Below are positions 55,680-63,863 of a stretch of 64,000 bases of DNA, piece after piece; the first letter of the stretch is position 1; the number at the start of each line of letters is the position of its first letter. Below the pieces are notes generated by a model, which saw only the letters and a program-made list of their open reading frames with translations, was not told the origin of the DNA and did not search any database. The stretch comes from Calothrix sp. NIES-3974 (lineage in GTDB: Bacteria; Cyanobacteriota; Cyanobacteriia; Cyanobacteriales; Nostocaceae): contig NZ_AP018254.1 of the NCBI RefSeq assembly GCF_002368395.1, positions 744,001 through 808,000 of the forward strand, written 5' to 3'. The position numbers and the translations under genes are program-made.

Positions 55680-58600
55680 ATGATGATTCGGCTATCTTTC
55701 CTAACCAATAGTTTCCTCAAAAACAGCTATTTATTCACAATAGTCGTATTTTGTTTGCAGCTATTTTCTCCATCAGCAAAGGCGATAGATACACCTGGTG
55801 AAGAAGAGGAATTAGGAATAGATGATGATTCAATACCCCACATCACCAGTCACCTTGCAGAGACACAGCCTATTCCTCAAGCAGAAAATTGGCGGGAAAG
55901 ATTACGTCGTCGTAGTTGGGAGAAACTACAAGCACAGCAGGATACTTTATTCGATGTCAATTCCAGCAAACTTCAGATAGAACCTGCTGTTATATCTGAA
56001 AATACCCATTTAGCAGATAATTCCCATCACCTAAATAACGACCTATCAACTGAACTTCCCAGTCATCAACAATTACAGAAACAGCCAAAACCAAATAACT
56101 TAGAGCCAAACACCAACGAACAAACAAATACACCCGTCCAACTTTCCGCAAGCGACACCACCAACTTCAGCGTTTTTCCAGTTGGGATTAATATTGGTCG
56201 GCGAAACGTACTGCGAAGCGTTTTGATTCGCGGTCGGGAAGATGGAGAACAAGCCACCAATTTTGAAGCTTGGTTAGTACCCTTTGATGCTGTCGTAGAA
56301 GCATTGCGATTAGATGTAAAGACCTTAGATGATGGTCAACTAGAAATACGTTCTCCCGGTCTAGTGACACGGATTAATCCTCGCACTCTGTCAACCGACT
56401 CCGAATTAGGCTTAGTGTTTTCCGTTGCCGAGATTCGGCGTTTATTTGGAGTGGGGATTGAATTTGATGTCAACGAATATGCGATCGCATTTGATATACC
56501 CTGGTTAGGTAAACGGGGGGGAAGGTTTGTCCAGGAGGATTTACCGGTGATTTTGGATGGTTTACCCCAGTTTCAACCGGGTGGATTTAATCTTGCAGGA
56601 ATAGAACAACAGTTGAATGCAGCAGGTAGTAGTACTCGGAATACGACCTACCAAGGAGACTTGCAAGCAGTTGGTTCCTTCGCTGGTGGTTCCTGGTTTG
56701 TGCGTACCGACCAACCTCGCTTCAACGACCGTGAGACTTGGCGAATTACGGAAGCTCAATATCTGCGACAAACCAACCAAGCAGATTACTTCATCGGTTC
56801 CCATCCAACTTTTTGGCAAAGACGCAATGATGCTGGCTATGTGGGATTTACCTACATTAACCGTCAGGGATTTCGACCACCCCAGCGCTTTAGTAGTGGT
56901 TTTTCCGACCCCCGTCAACGTTTACAAGCAGCAAACGTTGGTAGAACCATTAGCGGACAAGCGGAACCAGGGAGTTTAGTTCGCTTAGTAGAAGGATTTG
57001 GTGATATAGCGATCGCCGAAGTGTTGGTGGATTCGTCGGGAATTTATCGGTTTGAGAATATTACCACCAAGAATGATGCATTTGCGACTAATTATCGTGT
57101 GTTTATTTATCCAGAGGGACGATTAACTGCGACTCCAGAAATCCGCAACGCTGAAGTTTCCACCGTTCCTGGTCAAATACCCCCTGGTGCTTCCGCTTGG
57201 ATTGTTTCTGGAGGATATCGTCGTCGCTTTGACCGGGATTCTGGTTTATTCGGTAATTTTACAGACTTGAGTGGAGGAATTGCCGGACGGTGGGGAGTAT
57301 CGGAAGCTCTGACCTTAGGAGTTGGTTCAATTTATGATGAAGGGGTACGGGGATTAGGGGAAATATTTTATCGTCCCCGTAATTTCCCTCTGGAAATGGC
57401 GGTATCCGCGCTTTCCGGGGATAAATGGCATATTATTTCTAATGTGCGTTTTGAACCATCACGACGGTTGAGTCTGAACTTTAATAGCGATCGCTTTTCC
57501 CAGCGTTGGAATGTGAATTGGAATTTATTGCGGGGTTTAAGTGTGTTTGCCAATGCCGATAATCGCAATCCTGCTAGTGCTGGTTTCCAATTTAGTTTTA
57601 GTAGACGGGGTTATTCCACTTTTGGACGGGTGAGTTTAAATACGGCAAATCAACTAAGGTGGAACTGGTTACAGCGCTGGGGAAGGGCTGAATTTCGGCA
57701 AAATGGGAATGAAATCGGTACCTTATCGGAATTTACTTACAATTTTTCCCGCAGTGCGAGTCGGGGTCATGCACTACTGTTGAATTACGAAACCCGCAGT
57801 CAAAATCAAGGTGATAATTTACTGACGGTGGGATGGCGTTATCGTTCACCTGGTCGTAGTAACGACGGTTATTACGCATTGGAAGGACAACTTGGTTACG
57901 CTATTGGTAGTCGGGGAAATGGGATTACGGCTTCCGTTGGGACAACAATTATACCAGGAATTTTATTGCGGGGACGTTACCAGGGAGTCTCCCTAACTTC
58001 CGATACGGCTACTTTTAGCATCGATTTAGTTTCCAGCTTGAATCTGCAAGGAGGCTTTAGTCCCGGAGACAGACGGGCTAATTACCTACGTACCCAAGGG
58101 GGATTGATGTTACGTCCCTTCTTTGACCGTAATCACAACGGGAAACATGACCCAGGTGAAGAATTTTATACCAACAATACAGATTCCCTGGTAGTGGTGA
58201 ATAATAAACCCCTGAAACGCTTTCAATCAGATATTCAACGCGATCGCATCAATGTGAGATTATTTCCCGGAACCTATCGAGTAGACCTAGATCCTGCTGG
58301 ATATCCGATTGATTGGCAAACCAAACAAGATGCGATCGCGGTTCAAGTCGTTGCTGGTAGTTATACCGAGGTGATGATTCCCCTCGTTCGTGCCTACAGT
58401 CGCTCTGGGGTGATTACGGATGCTCAGGGTCAACCAATGGCTGGTGTCAGGGTGGAAGCAATTTCTGCGGATGGGAAACGACGGTTTTCCGTAACAAATT
58501 CGGCAGGAGTTTATTATTTGGAAGGATTAGGACAGGGGGGATATCAGATTTTAGTTAATAGTCAATTAATTAGTAATTTGCAGTTAGACGAGAATTCAGA

Positions 58601-58760
58601 ATCTTTTCAAGAATTAAATTTACAGGTAGCTGAAGATTCTCATAGAGATAGGGAGACAATTAATTCTCTTGGGGAAGGAATGAATAATAATCAATATGAA
58701 AACCGTCTTAACCAACTACTCAAACGTCTAACACAAGACCTTCCCCAAGGAAATATCTAG
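55680..58760 (+). CDS. Usher-like outer-membrane protein (chaperone-usher type)
   Basis: 1,026 residues. Signal peptide ends at SPSAKA, residue 35. Residues 40-160 are a low-complexity polar linker. From 160 a small alpha/beta N-terminal domain (GRRNVLRSVLIRGREDG, LVPFDAVVEALRLDVKTLDD) precedes a long beta-strand region like an outer-membrane barrel (about 330-850), with an Ig-like insert (VGRTISGQAEPGSLVRLVEG to RNAEVSTVPGQ) where ushers carry their plug. The C-terminal domain has GVITDAQGQPMAGVRVEAIS and GVYYLEGLGQGGYQIL, like usher C-domains and carboxypeptidase-regulatory folds. Ushers secrete and assemble chaperone-bound subunits. The candidate chaperone and pilin genes are at 9.5-11.1 kb. 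A TcfC-like or other barrel is the alternative. Confidence 0.55.
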   Translation: MMIRLSFLTNSFLKNSYLFTIVVFCLQLFSPSAKAIDTPGEEEELGIDDDSIPHITSHLAETQPIPQAENWRERLRRRSWEKLQAQQDTLFDVNSSKLQIEPAVISENTHLADNSHHLNNDLSTELPSHQQLQKQPKPNNLEPNTNEQTNTPVQLSASDTTNFSVFPVGINIGRRNVLRSVLIRGREDGEQATNFEAWLVPFDAVVEALRLDVKTLDDGQLEIRSPGLVTRINPRTLSTDSELGLVFSVAEIRRLFGVGIEFDVNEYAIAFDIPWLGKRGGRFVQEDLPVILDGLPQFQPGGFNLAGIEQQLNAAGSSTRNTTYQGDLQAVGSFAGGSWFVRTDQPRFNDRETWRITEAQYLRQTNQADYFIGSHPTFWQRRNDAGYVGFTYINRQGFRPPQRFSSGFSDPRQRLQAANVGRTISGQAEPGSLVRLVEGFGDIAIAEVLVDSSGIYRFENITTKNDAFATNYRVFIYPEGRLTATPEIRNAEVSTVPGQIPPGASAWIVSGGYRRRFDRDSGLFGNFTDLSGGIAGRWGVSEALTLGVGSIYDEGVRGLGEIFYRPRNFPLEMAVSALSGDKWHIISNVRFEPSRRLSLNFNSDRFSQRWNVNWNLLRGLSVFANADNRNPASAGFQFSFSRRGYSTFGRVSLNTANQLRWNWLQRWGRAEFRQNGNEIGTLSEFTYNFSRSASRGHALLLNYETRSQNQGDNLLTVGWRYRSPGRSNDGYYALEGQLGYAIGSRGNGITASVGTTIIPGILLRGRYQGVSLTSDTATFSIDLVSSLNLQGGFSPGDRRANYLRTQGGLMLRPFFDRNHNGKHDPGEEFYTNNTDSLVVVNNKPLKRFQSDIQRDRINVRLFPGTYRVDLDPAGYPIDWQTKQDAIAVQVVAGSYTEVMIPLVRAYSRSGVITDAQGQPMAGVRVEAISADGKRRFSVTNSAGVYYLEGLGQGGYQILVNSQLISNLQLDENSESFQELNLQVAEDSHRDRETINSLGEGMNNNQYENRLNQLLKRLTQDLPQGNI

Positions 58761-59103
58761 TGGTTTGTCAAAATAGAAATGATGGATACATTTATTTATA
58801 ACTCAAACACGGACAGGATACCTACACTAGCGTCACATAATCCAATTAAAGTTGACAAAGTACTAGCCGATTCCGCAGGGAATTTATTGGACTGACGCAA
58901 GTGTCACAATAATTTTGATTTTTTGTTTGTAGTCAGTGCGTATAACGCTGACTTTGAGGACTAAAGTCCTCACTACAAACTAAAATATACACCTCCATCC
59001 AAAATATAATTCTCCTTAATTGAACCGTATTCAGCTAAATCCAAAATCTATAGACGCACGTGGTGCGGATCAACCGAAGAGTAATCCAAAATCCAAAATC
59101 CAA
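58761..59103. other. 343-base gap with structured repeats
   Basis: Contains the three-way-junction repeat at 58925-58980 and the composite heptamer repeat at 59037-59104. No ORF supported; the downstream frame is open from 59020 but translates the repeat. Confidence 0.5.
58925..58980. repeat. Three-way-junction palindromic repeat
   Basis: Outer arms GTTTGTAGT/ACTACAAAC enclose two hairpins: GTCAGTGCGT/ACGCTGAC and GAGGACTAAAGTCCTC. The whole 56 bases would fold as a cloverleaf-like junction in RNA or single-stranded DNA. A REP-like dispersed element is likely. Confidence 0.65.
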
Positions 59104-59104
59104 A
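59037..59104. repeat. Composite heptamer repeat with TAGACGC insert, copy 2
   Basis: AATCCAAAATCTATAGACGC, a short insert, GCGGATCAACCGAAGAGTAA, then three CCAAAATC units whose last base is the A of the DUF3598 ATG. Matches 46881-46968. Confidence 0.7.
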
Positions 59105-59928
59105 TGATTGACACACAGACGCAATGGGAATATTTTTTACAAAATGTGGGTATTTGGGAAGGTTCATATATCACCTATACGATGGATGGTCGGGTGATTC
59201 ATGAAATTCCGAGTTGTTGTTGTGTCGAGACTTTGAATAACCAGCAACATGCTCGTACCTGTCTAAAACGGGATGGTTTTCCCGATTTAAAGCTAGAATT
59301 TAGTGTTTTACCCAAAAATATTATTTACCACCAAGATGGTTCCTATTCCCAGGGTAATTTAAATTACGCAGCCTATGGCGATTTTGCCTGCGAATTCGGC
59401 TTAATTCATGGTTCACGCCGACTGCGGGGAAGTGTTTTATTTGATGTGGTGGGATACCCCGGTCGAGTAATCCTGATTCCTGAATACCTGGAAGGTACTG
59501 AAAAGTCTAAATCAATTAAACGCTTTGGAGCCAAGGATTTGCTGGGAAAGTGGGAAGGTTTAGGGACAACGATTTACCTTGATGGTCGTCCTGGAGTTAA
59601 ATACACGACAACGGTTAATTACTACATTGATGAATATCAACGTTTGGCTCAGGATGAACATGTTAATGGCTATCATTGGCAATCCTCTGCTCAAATTAAA
59701 GGACAGTTATTTTTATTTGATAACGATTCCGAGCGAATCCAAAAAGTTGTGTTGTTACCTGGTGGTGCTTCCCTTTCCTTCCCTGCTAAATTACAAATGC
59801 GCAAACCTGTGTATTTAGAAATGGCTTGGTTGGTTGAACCCCATGTTCGTCACCGTATTACTCGCTACTACAACCAATTTGGTGAATGGCAGGAAGTTTC
59901 ATTAATGATTGAAAAGAAGGTCGGATAA
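59104..59928 (+). CDS. DUF3598-type calycin-like protein
   Basis: 274 residues from ATG 59104 (MIDTQTQWEYFLQNVGIWEG); the upstream part of the frame only translates a repeat. Two similar halves each start with a WEGxxxxY motif: VGIWEGSYITYTMDGRVIHE near residue 15 and LLGKWEGLGTTIYLDGRPG near 155, the beta-barrel pattern of lipocalin-like cyanobacterial DUF3598 proteins. C-terminus has RHRITRYYNQFGEWQEVSLM. No signal peptide. Relatives include lipid- or bilin-handling calycins, but no ligand can be named. Confidence 0.6.
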   Translation: MIDTQTQWEYFLQNVGIWEGSYITYTMDGRVIHEIPSCCCVETLNNQQHARTCLKRDGFPDLKLEFSVLPKNIIYHQDGSYSQGNLNYAAYGDFACEFGLIHGSRRLRGSVLFDVVGYPGRVILIPEYLEGTEKSKSIKRFGAKDLLGKWEGLGTTIYLDGRPGVKYTTTVNYYIDEYQRLAQDEHVNGYHWQSSAQIKGQLFLFDNDSERIQKVVLLPGGASLSFPAKLQMRKPVYLEMAWLVEPHVRHRITRYYNQFGEWQEVSLMIEKKVG

Positions 59929-60367
59929 TACAATTTATTTACCGTGGTCGGTTTGTTGACAAAGGGCGATCACCTGAATGTGGTATTGTCAGCTAGATTT
60001 TGGATTATTTGCACTGTTGGGTATCAACCAATACAGTTCATTTAGACTTAAAAGCCTGATTATTGGGTAGGTTGGATTGAAGAATCTAGAGGTAGTAGCC
60101 CTCGTGGAATACGTCCCCACGCGGAGCATCGGGACGAGATCATCACACAAACTGTGTTAACTTATGGGTCAATTTCCACAAAATCAGCAGTCTATGCAAA
60201 GCCTCAGCCCAACCTACAGTTATCTTTAACACCAAGCGTATTGGGGTATCAACAGGTTTCCCTATATTCTGTCTCCTCTGCAAATTCTTTTTCTAGAAAG
60301 ACTTCCAAATTAGCTTTTTCTAGATAGAATAGGGAATGCTGTCTAAAATTTAAGTTATACTAACTGC
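59929..60367. other. 439-base gap before rpsN
   Basis: Dominated by the GTAGGTTGG/CCAACCTAC inverted-repeat element at 60066-60217. The 150 bases before rpsN include TTTTTCTAGA direct repeats at about 60289 and 60317 and the probable rpsN promoter. Confidence 0.45.
60066..60217. repeat. GTAGGTTGG-ended inverted-repeat element
   Basis: GTAGGTTGG (60066-60074) and CCAACCTAC (60209-60217) bound 152 bases that include CGTCCCCACGCGGAGCATCG, a second small palindromic type. Elements with GTAGGTTGGGTTGA ends are common in cyanobacteria and probably non-autonomous. Confidence 0.55.
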
Positions 60368-60670
60368 ATGGCAAAAAAGAGCATGATTGAGCGCGAACGT
60401 AAACGCGCTAAAATGGTGGAGAAATACGCTGCAAAGCGAGAAGCATTGTTGGAAGAGTTTAGAAAAGCGGAAAATCCGTTGCAAAAGCTGGAAATTCATC
60501 GCAAAATACAGCAATTGCCCAGAAATAGCGCTCCTAGTCGCCGTCATAATCGTTGCTGGGTGACAGGTCGTCCCCGTGCTTATTATCGGGACTTCGGTTT
60601 GTGCCGTAACGTTTTGCGGGATTGGGCACACAAAGGTTTATTACCTGGTGTGGTTAAATCGAGTTGGTAA
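60368..60670 (+). CDS. rpsN: Ribosomal protein S14 (uS14), zinc-free form
   Basis: 100 residues: [20 protein letters not shown], then [20 protein letters not shown]. The long form without CxxC pairs, as usual for cyanobacteria and plastids, in the 30S head beside S3 and S10. It lies outside the ribosomal cluster, 14 kb downstream of prfA. A hairpin with T-run follows the stop. Confidence 0.96.
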   Translation: MAKKSMIERERKRAKMVEKYAAKREALLEEFRKAENPLQKLEIHRKIQQLPRNSAPSRRHNRCWVTGRPRAYYRDFGLCRNVLRDWAHKGLLPGVVKSSW

Positions 60671-60675
60671 TCGGA

Positions 60676-60730
60676 ATTTTGGATCTTGGATGCATTCAGA
60701 TTGACTGAAAATCCAAAATCCAATTTTTTT
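60676..60730 (+). terminator. rpsN terminator built from heptamer repeats
   Basis: ATTTTGGAT (60676-60684) pairs with ATCCAAAAT (60711-60719), followed by CCAATTTTTTT. The right arm is a CCAAAATC heptamer unit, so a repeat seems to have been recruited as a terminator. Confidence 0.55.
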
Positions 60731-61048
60731 GATTTCAGGTTAGTACCAATTCCCAAAATGTTGGCAACACATCCATAGTGGGAGCATCCCAATTATATAA
60801 AAACATGTTTTGTCCGCAGTGAGTGCAGCGTACGCGGAGCGTTCTCGAAGAGTAGCAATCGCAAAATCCATCACTCGGAATGAGTCCATCGATTACTGAA
60901 GGTCATACTTCCAATACAGTGATCATATTATTCTGTTACCGAGTAATAAAAGCTGGGATGCACCCTCCATAAATACGAAACACAATATCTGTGGAGACGT
61001 AATATATATTGTGTGGAGACGTAATATATTACGTCTCTACAAACTGAT
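60731..61048. other. Gap with small palindromic repeats
   Basis: Contains GTACGCGGAGCGTTCTCGAA near 60830, a typical small dispersed repeat, and the tandem GAGACG palindromes at 60991-61040. No ORF supported. Confidence 0.45.
60991..61040. repeat. GAGACG palindromic repeat (copy 7, with partial tandem unit)
   Basis: A partial unit, GTGGAGACGTAATATATATT, is followed by a full 28-base copy at 61013-61040 with arms GTGGAGAC/GTCTCTAC and core AATATATT, the same core as copy 1. It ends 8 bases from the stop of the minus-strand gene. Confidence 0.75.
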
Positions 61049-61378
61049 TTACTGTCCGCAACACTTGTCAATACCCAAACTTTCCAGGAGGAGGTCGCTA
61101 ACTGCATTTGCGATCGCAAATTCTCCGTAAAAGCTTTTAGAAAAGTCAAAGGATTGCATTTCGGTGACAATGGCTATCACTAAGGAACCAAGGTCATTTT
61201 CTCCTTCCATCCGTTGACGCACAAAAATCGCTGATGCTCGTTCGGCGATTTTTTGATTTATGGCTTCGGGTAAAAATTCTTCATCTAGCCATTTGTGTAG
61301 TTTTTCTTTTAACCATTCTCCTTCCTGTTCTGGATGTTGGGATGGTGGTAAAGTAATTGGTGGTATTGCTTGTGTCAT
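61049..61378 (-). CDS. Hypothetical cytoplasmic protein (109 aa)
   Basis: Start ATG 61378 (MTQAIPPITLPPSQHPEQEG); a longer frame nine codons up is less natural. Helical with GEWLKEKLHKWLDEEFLPEA then INQKIAERASAIFVRQRMEG and the C-terminus LESLGIDKCCGQ. The pattern suggests a conserved cyanobacterial small protein, but I cannot name it. Divergent from aat with 166 bases between. Confidence 0.6.
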   Translation of the reverse strand: MTQAIPPITLPPSQHPEQEGEWLKEKLHKWLDEEFLPEAINQKIAERASAIFVRQRMEGENDLGSLVIAIVTEMQSFDFSKSFYGEFAIANAVSDLLLESLGIDKCCGQ

Positions 61379-61544
61379 AGATTGTGATAAAAATAATTCA
61401 CCCATTCGGACACAGGAGTCAGGATAGATTAGCTGGAGTAGTTTCCGACAAGTTGATTGCGGATAAATTGTATATTTTGTCTAATTAAGCCTAATTAAAA
61501 TTTGATTCTGTATCCTGCACCCTGCATTTTGTATTTTGATACTT

Positions 61545-62120
61545 ATGGATTATGATATCGCAGCTATTATCCAAGGTTACGCCCAAGGTTATTTTCTCAT
61601 GGCAGACGATGATGATAGCTTGGGTTGGTATAGTAGTCGCGATCGCACTTTAATCCCCCTGGATGAGAGATTTCGCTACCCGAAATCCCTCCGTCGAGTC
61701 TTGAACCAACAACGGTTTCAAGTCGCTATTAACCGGGATTTTACCGCAGTAGTGGAAGGTTGTGCCAATCGAGAAACTACCTGGATCTCAGCCGAATTAA
61801 AACATATATATTATGCCCTACATCAAGCAGGATGGGCCCATAGTTTTGAAACTTGGTCGGGTGATGAATTAGCCGGGGGAATTTTAGGAATTGCGATTCG
61901 GGGTGCATTTATTGGCGAATCCATGTTTTTTCGGATTCCCGATGGCTCAAAAGTCGCAATGGTGAAACTAGTAGAACATTTGCGATCGCGTGACTTTAAA
62001 ATATTTGATGCTCAAATGATGAATCCCCACTTAGAGAGATTTGGAGCCTTTCGGGTTGGTGATATTGAGTATAAAATCATGCTGGATTCAGCTTTGTCCC
62101 TCCCCTGTAAATTCATCTAA
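61545..62120 (+). CDS. aat: Leucyl/phenylalanyl-tRNA--protein transferase
   Basis: 191 residues from ATG 61545 ([20 protein letters not shown]). Family core: [39 protein letters not shown] and [15 protein letters not shown]. The enzyme adds Leu or Phe from tRNA to proteins with N-terminal Arg or Lys, making them ClpS/ClpAP substrates. It is shorter than the E. coli enzyme (about 234 residues), lacking most of the N-terminal domain. Runs of ATCCTGCACCCTGCATTTTG precede the start; no clear ribosome site. Confidence 0.85.
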   Translation: MDYDIAAIIQGYAQGYFLMADDDDSLGWYSSRDRTLIPLDERFRYPKSLRRVLNQQRFQVAINRDFTAVVEGCANRETTWISAELKHIYYALHQAGWAHSFETWSGDELAGGILGIAIRGAFIGESMFFRIPDGSKVAMVKLVEHLRSRDFKIFDAQMMNPHLERFGAFRVGDIEYKIMLDSALSLPCKFI

Positions 62121-62330
62121 CTTCCAGGTTAAATTCAGTTTTGTTATCTTTTGAAACCCAGGGAAGATACCGAAAAAAGTAAAAAACTGATATCCTGAAC
62201 GGTCATGGGATTTTGGATTGTGGATTTTGAATTGAGAATACAGGATGCAAGAGACAGGAGACAAGAGATAGGAAGATAAACAATCATCAATCAGACTGAA
62301 TATTGAATTTGTCTTCCCAATCTCTCCTAC

Positions 62331-62390
62331 AGACGACCCGTCGGGTCGTCTCTCCCCTACTCCCTGTACAGACGATCCGTCGGGTCGTCT
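62331..62390. repeat. GAGACG palindromic repeats (copies 8 and 9)
   Basis: Two palindromes 18 bases apart: 62331-62351 with arms AGACGACCCG/CGGGTCGTCT and 62370-62390 with AGACGATCCG/CGGGTCGTCT, separated by a CCCTACTCCCTGTAC heptamer run. They lie 26 bases before the pentapeptide-repeat gene. Confidence 0.8.
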
Positions 62391-62415
62391 CTACTCCCTA
62401 CTCCCCAATTAGAAG

Positions 62416-63786
62416 ATGACTGAAAATTATCGCCGTGCCAAACTACGAGGAAAATCCTTTCGCGGGTGTAATTTAAGTGGTGTAGACTTTACGGGCGCAG
62501 ATATTCGTGGCGCAGATTTTAGTGGCGCGAATCTCACTGGTGCTGATTTTAGCCAGACCAATACGGGATTACAGCGTCGCTGGGCAATTTTGTTGATGAT
62601 TTTGACACTAATCTTAGCCTCCCTATCTGGTTTGTTAGCAGCAGTGGGTGGCTCCCTAGTCGGTGTTTTATTATTAGGTAACAATCGCGAAAATCTGTAT
62701 GTTGGTATTGTTTGTGTCGCAGTGATTACCGTATTTTTTCTGATTACAGTGCGACGCGGAATCGCTGCTGCCTTCGGATTTTTAGCCTTTTTCGTCACCT
62801 GCGCAGGAATTGCAGCCGTTGGCTGGGCTGGTGTAGTCGCCGTCACCTGGGCTGGAGAAGCAACAACAACAGGGGCGATGGAAATAGCTGCCAACGTGGC
62901 CGTGATTGTATCAGGAGTCGTAGCAGTTTTAGGTATAATTGCGGGCACTGTCGCAGCTGCGGGTACTGTCACCCTTGCCGGAGCGATTGCAGGAATGTTT
63001 GCGGTGACATTAACTGTAGCAGTTACAGCATTGATTTGTGGTGCAGTATCGGTGGCGGCATTACAGGTAAATATTTTAACCGGGGGAGTTGCGATCGCGA
63101 TCGCGGTTTGTGTGGTGTTACTATCTGCCTATATTGGTTGTTTGGCTTTATTTGAAGATACCAAACAAAGCATCGTGCGTAAAGCCGCAATATCCCTGGC
63201 AACTCGCTACGGTACTAATTTTCAAAATAGCAATTTAACCGACGCAAAATTTAGTAAATCATCAATCAAAAACGCCAATTTTACCCAAGCCAATTTAACT
63301 AGAACCTGTTGGTTTCAAGTCAAAAATATTCACCTAGCTCAAATTAGTAATAGCTACTTAAATAACCCCACAATTCGGCAAATAGTCACCACCAAAAACC
63401 TACAAAATCGCAATTTTGATTACGCCGATTTGCAAGGAATTAATTTACAAGGGGCCATCCTCAAAGACGCTAGTTTTGTGGGGGCAAAATTAAACGGTTC
63501 TAACCTACGGGAAGCCGACCTGTCCCGCGCTACCCTGGTGAAAACAGAAGTTGCTCAAACCGATTTTCGTGGAGCTTTACTTACAGGAGCCTACATCCAA
63601 GATTGGCAAATCACACCAGAAACTCGCCTAGAAGATGTTAAATGTGAGTATATTTTCATGCGAATTCCCAGCAAAGAAAATCCTAACCCCTGTCGTTTAC
63701 CAGCAAATTGGGGGGAAACCTTTAAACCCGGTGAGTTTAGCAAATTATTTCGCCCTGTCACTAAAGTAATTATTAATAATTCGTAA
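62416..63786 (+). CDS. Membrane pentapeptide-repeat protein
   Basis: 456 residues. Residues 8-47 are A(D/N)LxG-type pentapeptides (CNLSGVDFTGADIRGADFSG and on). Residues 55-248 hold about six hydrophobic, Ala/Val/Gly-rich membrane segments (WAILLMILTLILASLSGLLA to VCVVLLSAYIGCLALF). Residues 262-400 are a second pentapeptide block, broken by the ISNSYLNNPTIRQIV stretch. The end, TPETRLEDVKCEYIFMRIPS, is shared by many cyanobacterial members. The repeat blocks should form right-handed quadrilateral helices on the same membrane face if the segment count is even. Function unknown. Confidence 0.85.
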   Translation: MTENYRRAKLRGKSFRGCNLSGVDFTGADIRGADFSGANLTGADFSQTNTGLQRRWAILLMILTLILASLSGLLAAVGGSLVGVLLLGNNRENLYVGIVCVAVITVFFLITVRRGIAAAFGFLAFFVTCAGIAAVGWAGVVAVTWAGEATTTGAMEIAANVAVIVSGVVAVLGIIAGTVAAAGTVTLAGAIAGMFAVTLTVAVTALICGAVSVAALQVNILTGGVAIAIAVCVVLLSAYIGCLALFEDTKQSIVRKAAISLATRYGTNFQNSNLTDAKFSKSSIKNANFTQANLTRTCWFQVKNIHLAQISNSYLNNPTIRQIVTTKNLQNRNFDYADLQGINLQGAILKDASFVGAKLNGSNLREADLSRATLVKTEVAQTDFRGALLTGAYIQDWQITPETRLEDVKCEYIFMRIPSKENPNPCRLPANWGETFKPGEFSKLFRPVTKVIINNS

Positions 63787-63802
63787 TAGGCTATTACGAA
63801 TT
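63778..63802. repeat. Perfect 12-bp palindrome over the pentapeptide gene stop
   Basis: Arms AATTCGTAATAG / CTATTACGAATT with a single G between; the TAA stop codon lies inside the left arm. It would form a hairpin at the mRNA 3' end. Confidence 0.65.
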
Positions 63803-63813
63803 ACGAATTACAA

Positions 63814-63855
63814 GAGAAATCGGGTTTTGAAAATTGTTAGCAAACCCGACTTTTC
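63814..63855. terminator. Bidirectional terminator between convergent genes
   Basis: GAGAAATCGGGTTT (63814-63827) pairs with AAACCCGACTTTTC (63842-63855), with T-rich flanks on both strands. It sits between the pentapeptide-repeat gene and the minus-strand gene at the window end. Confidence 0.7.
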
Positions 63856-63863
63856 TTCAAAAA

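Noticed and set aside
59020-59103. N-terminal extension of the DUF3598 protein
   Set aside because: The stretch is the composite heptamer repeat; the protein family begins near MIDTQTQWEY.
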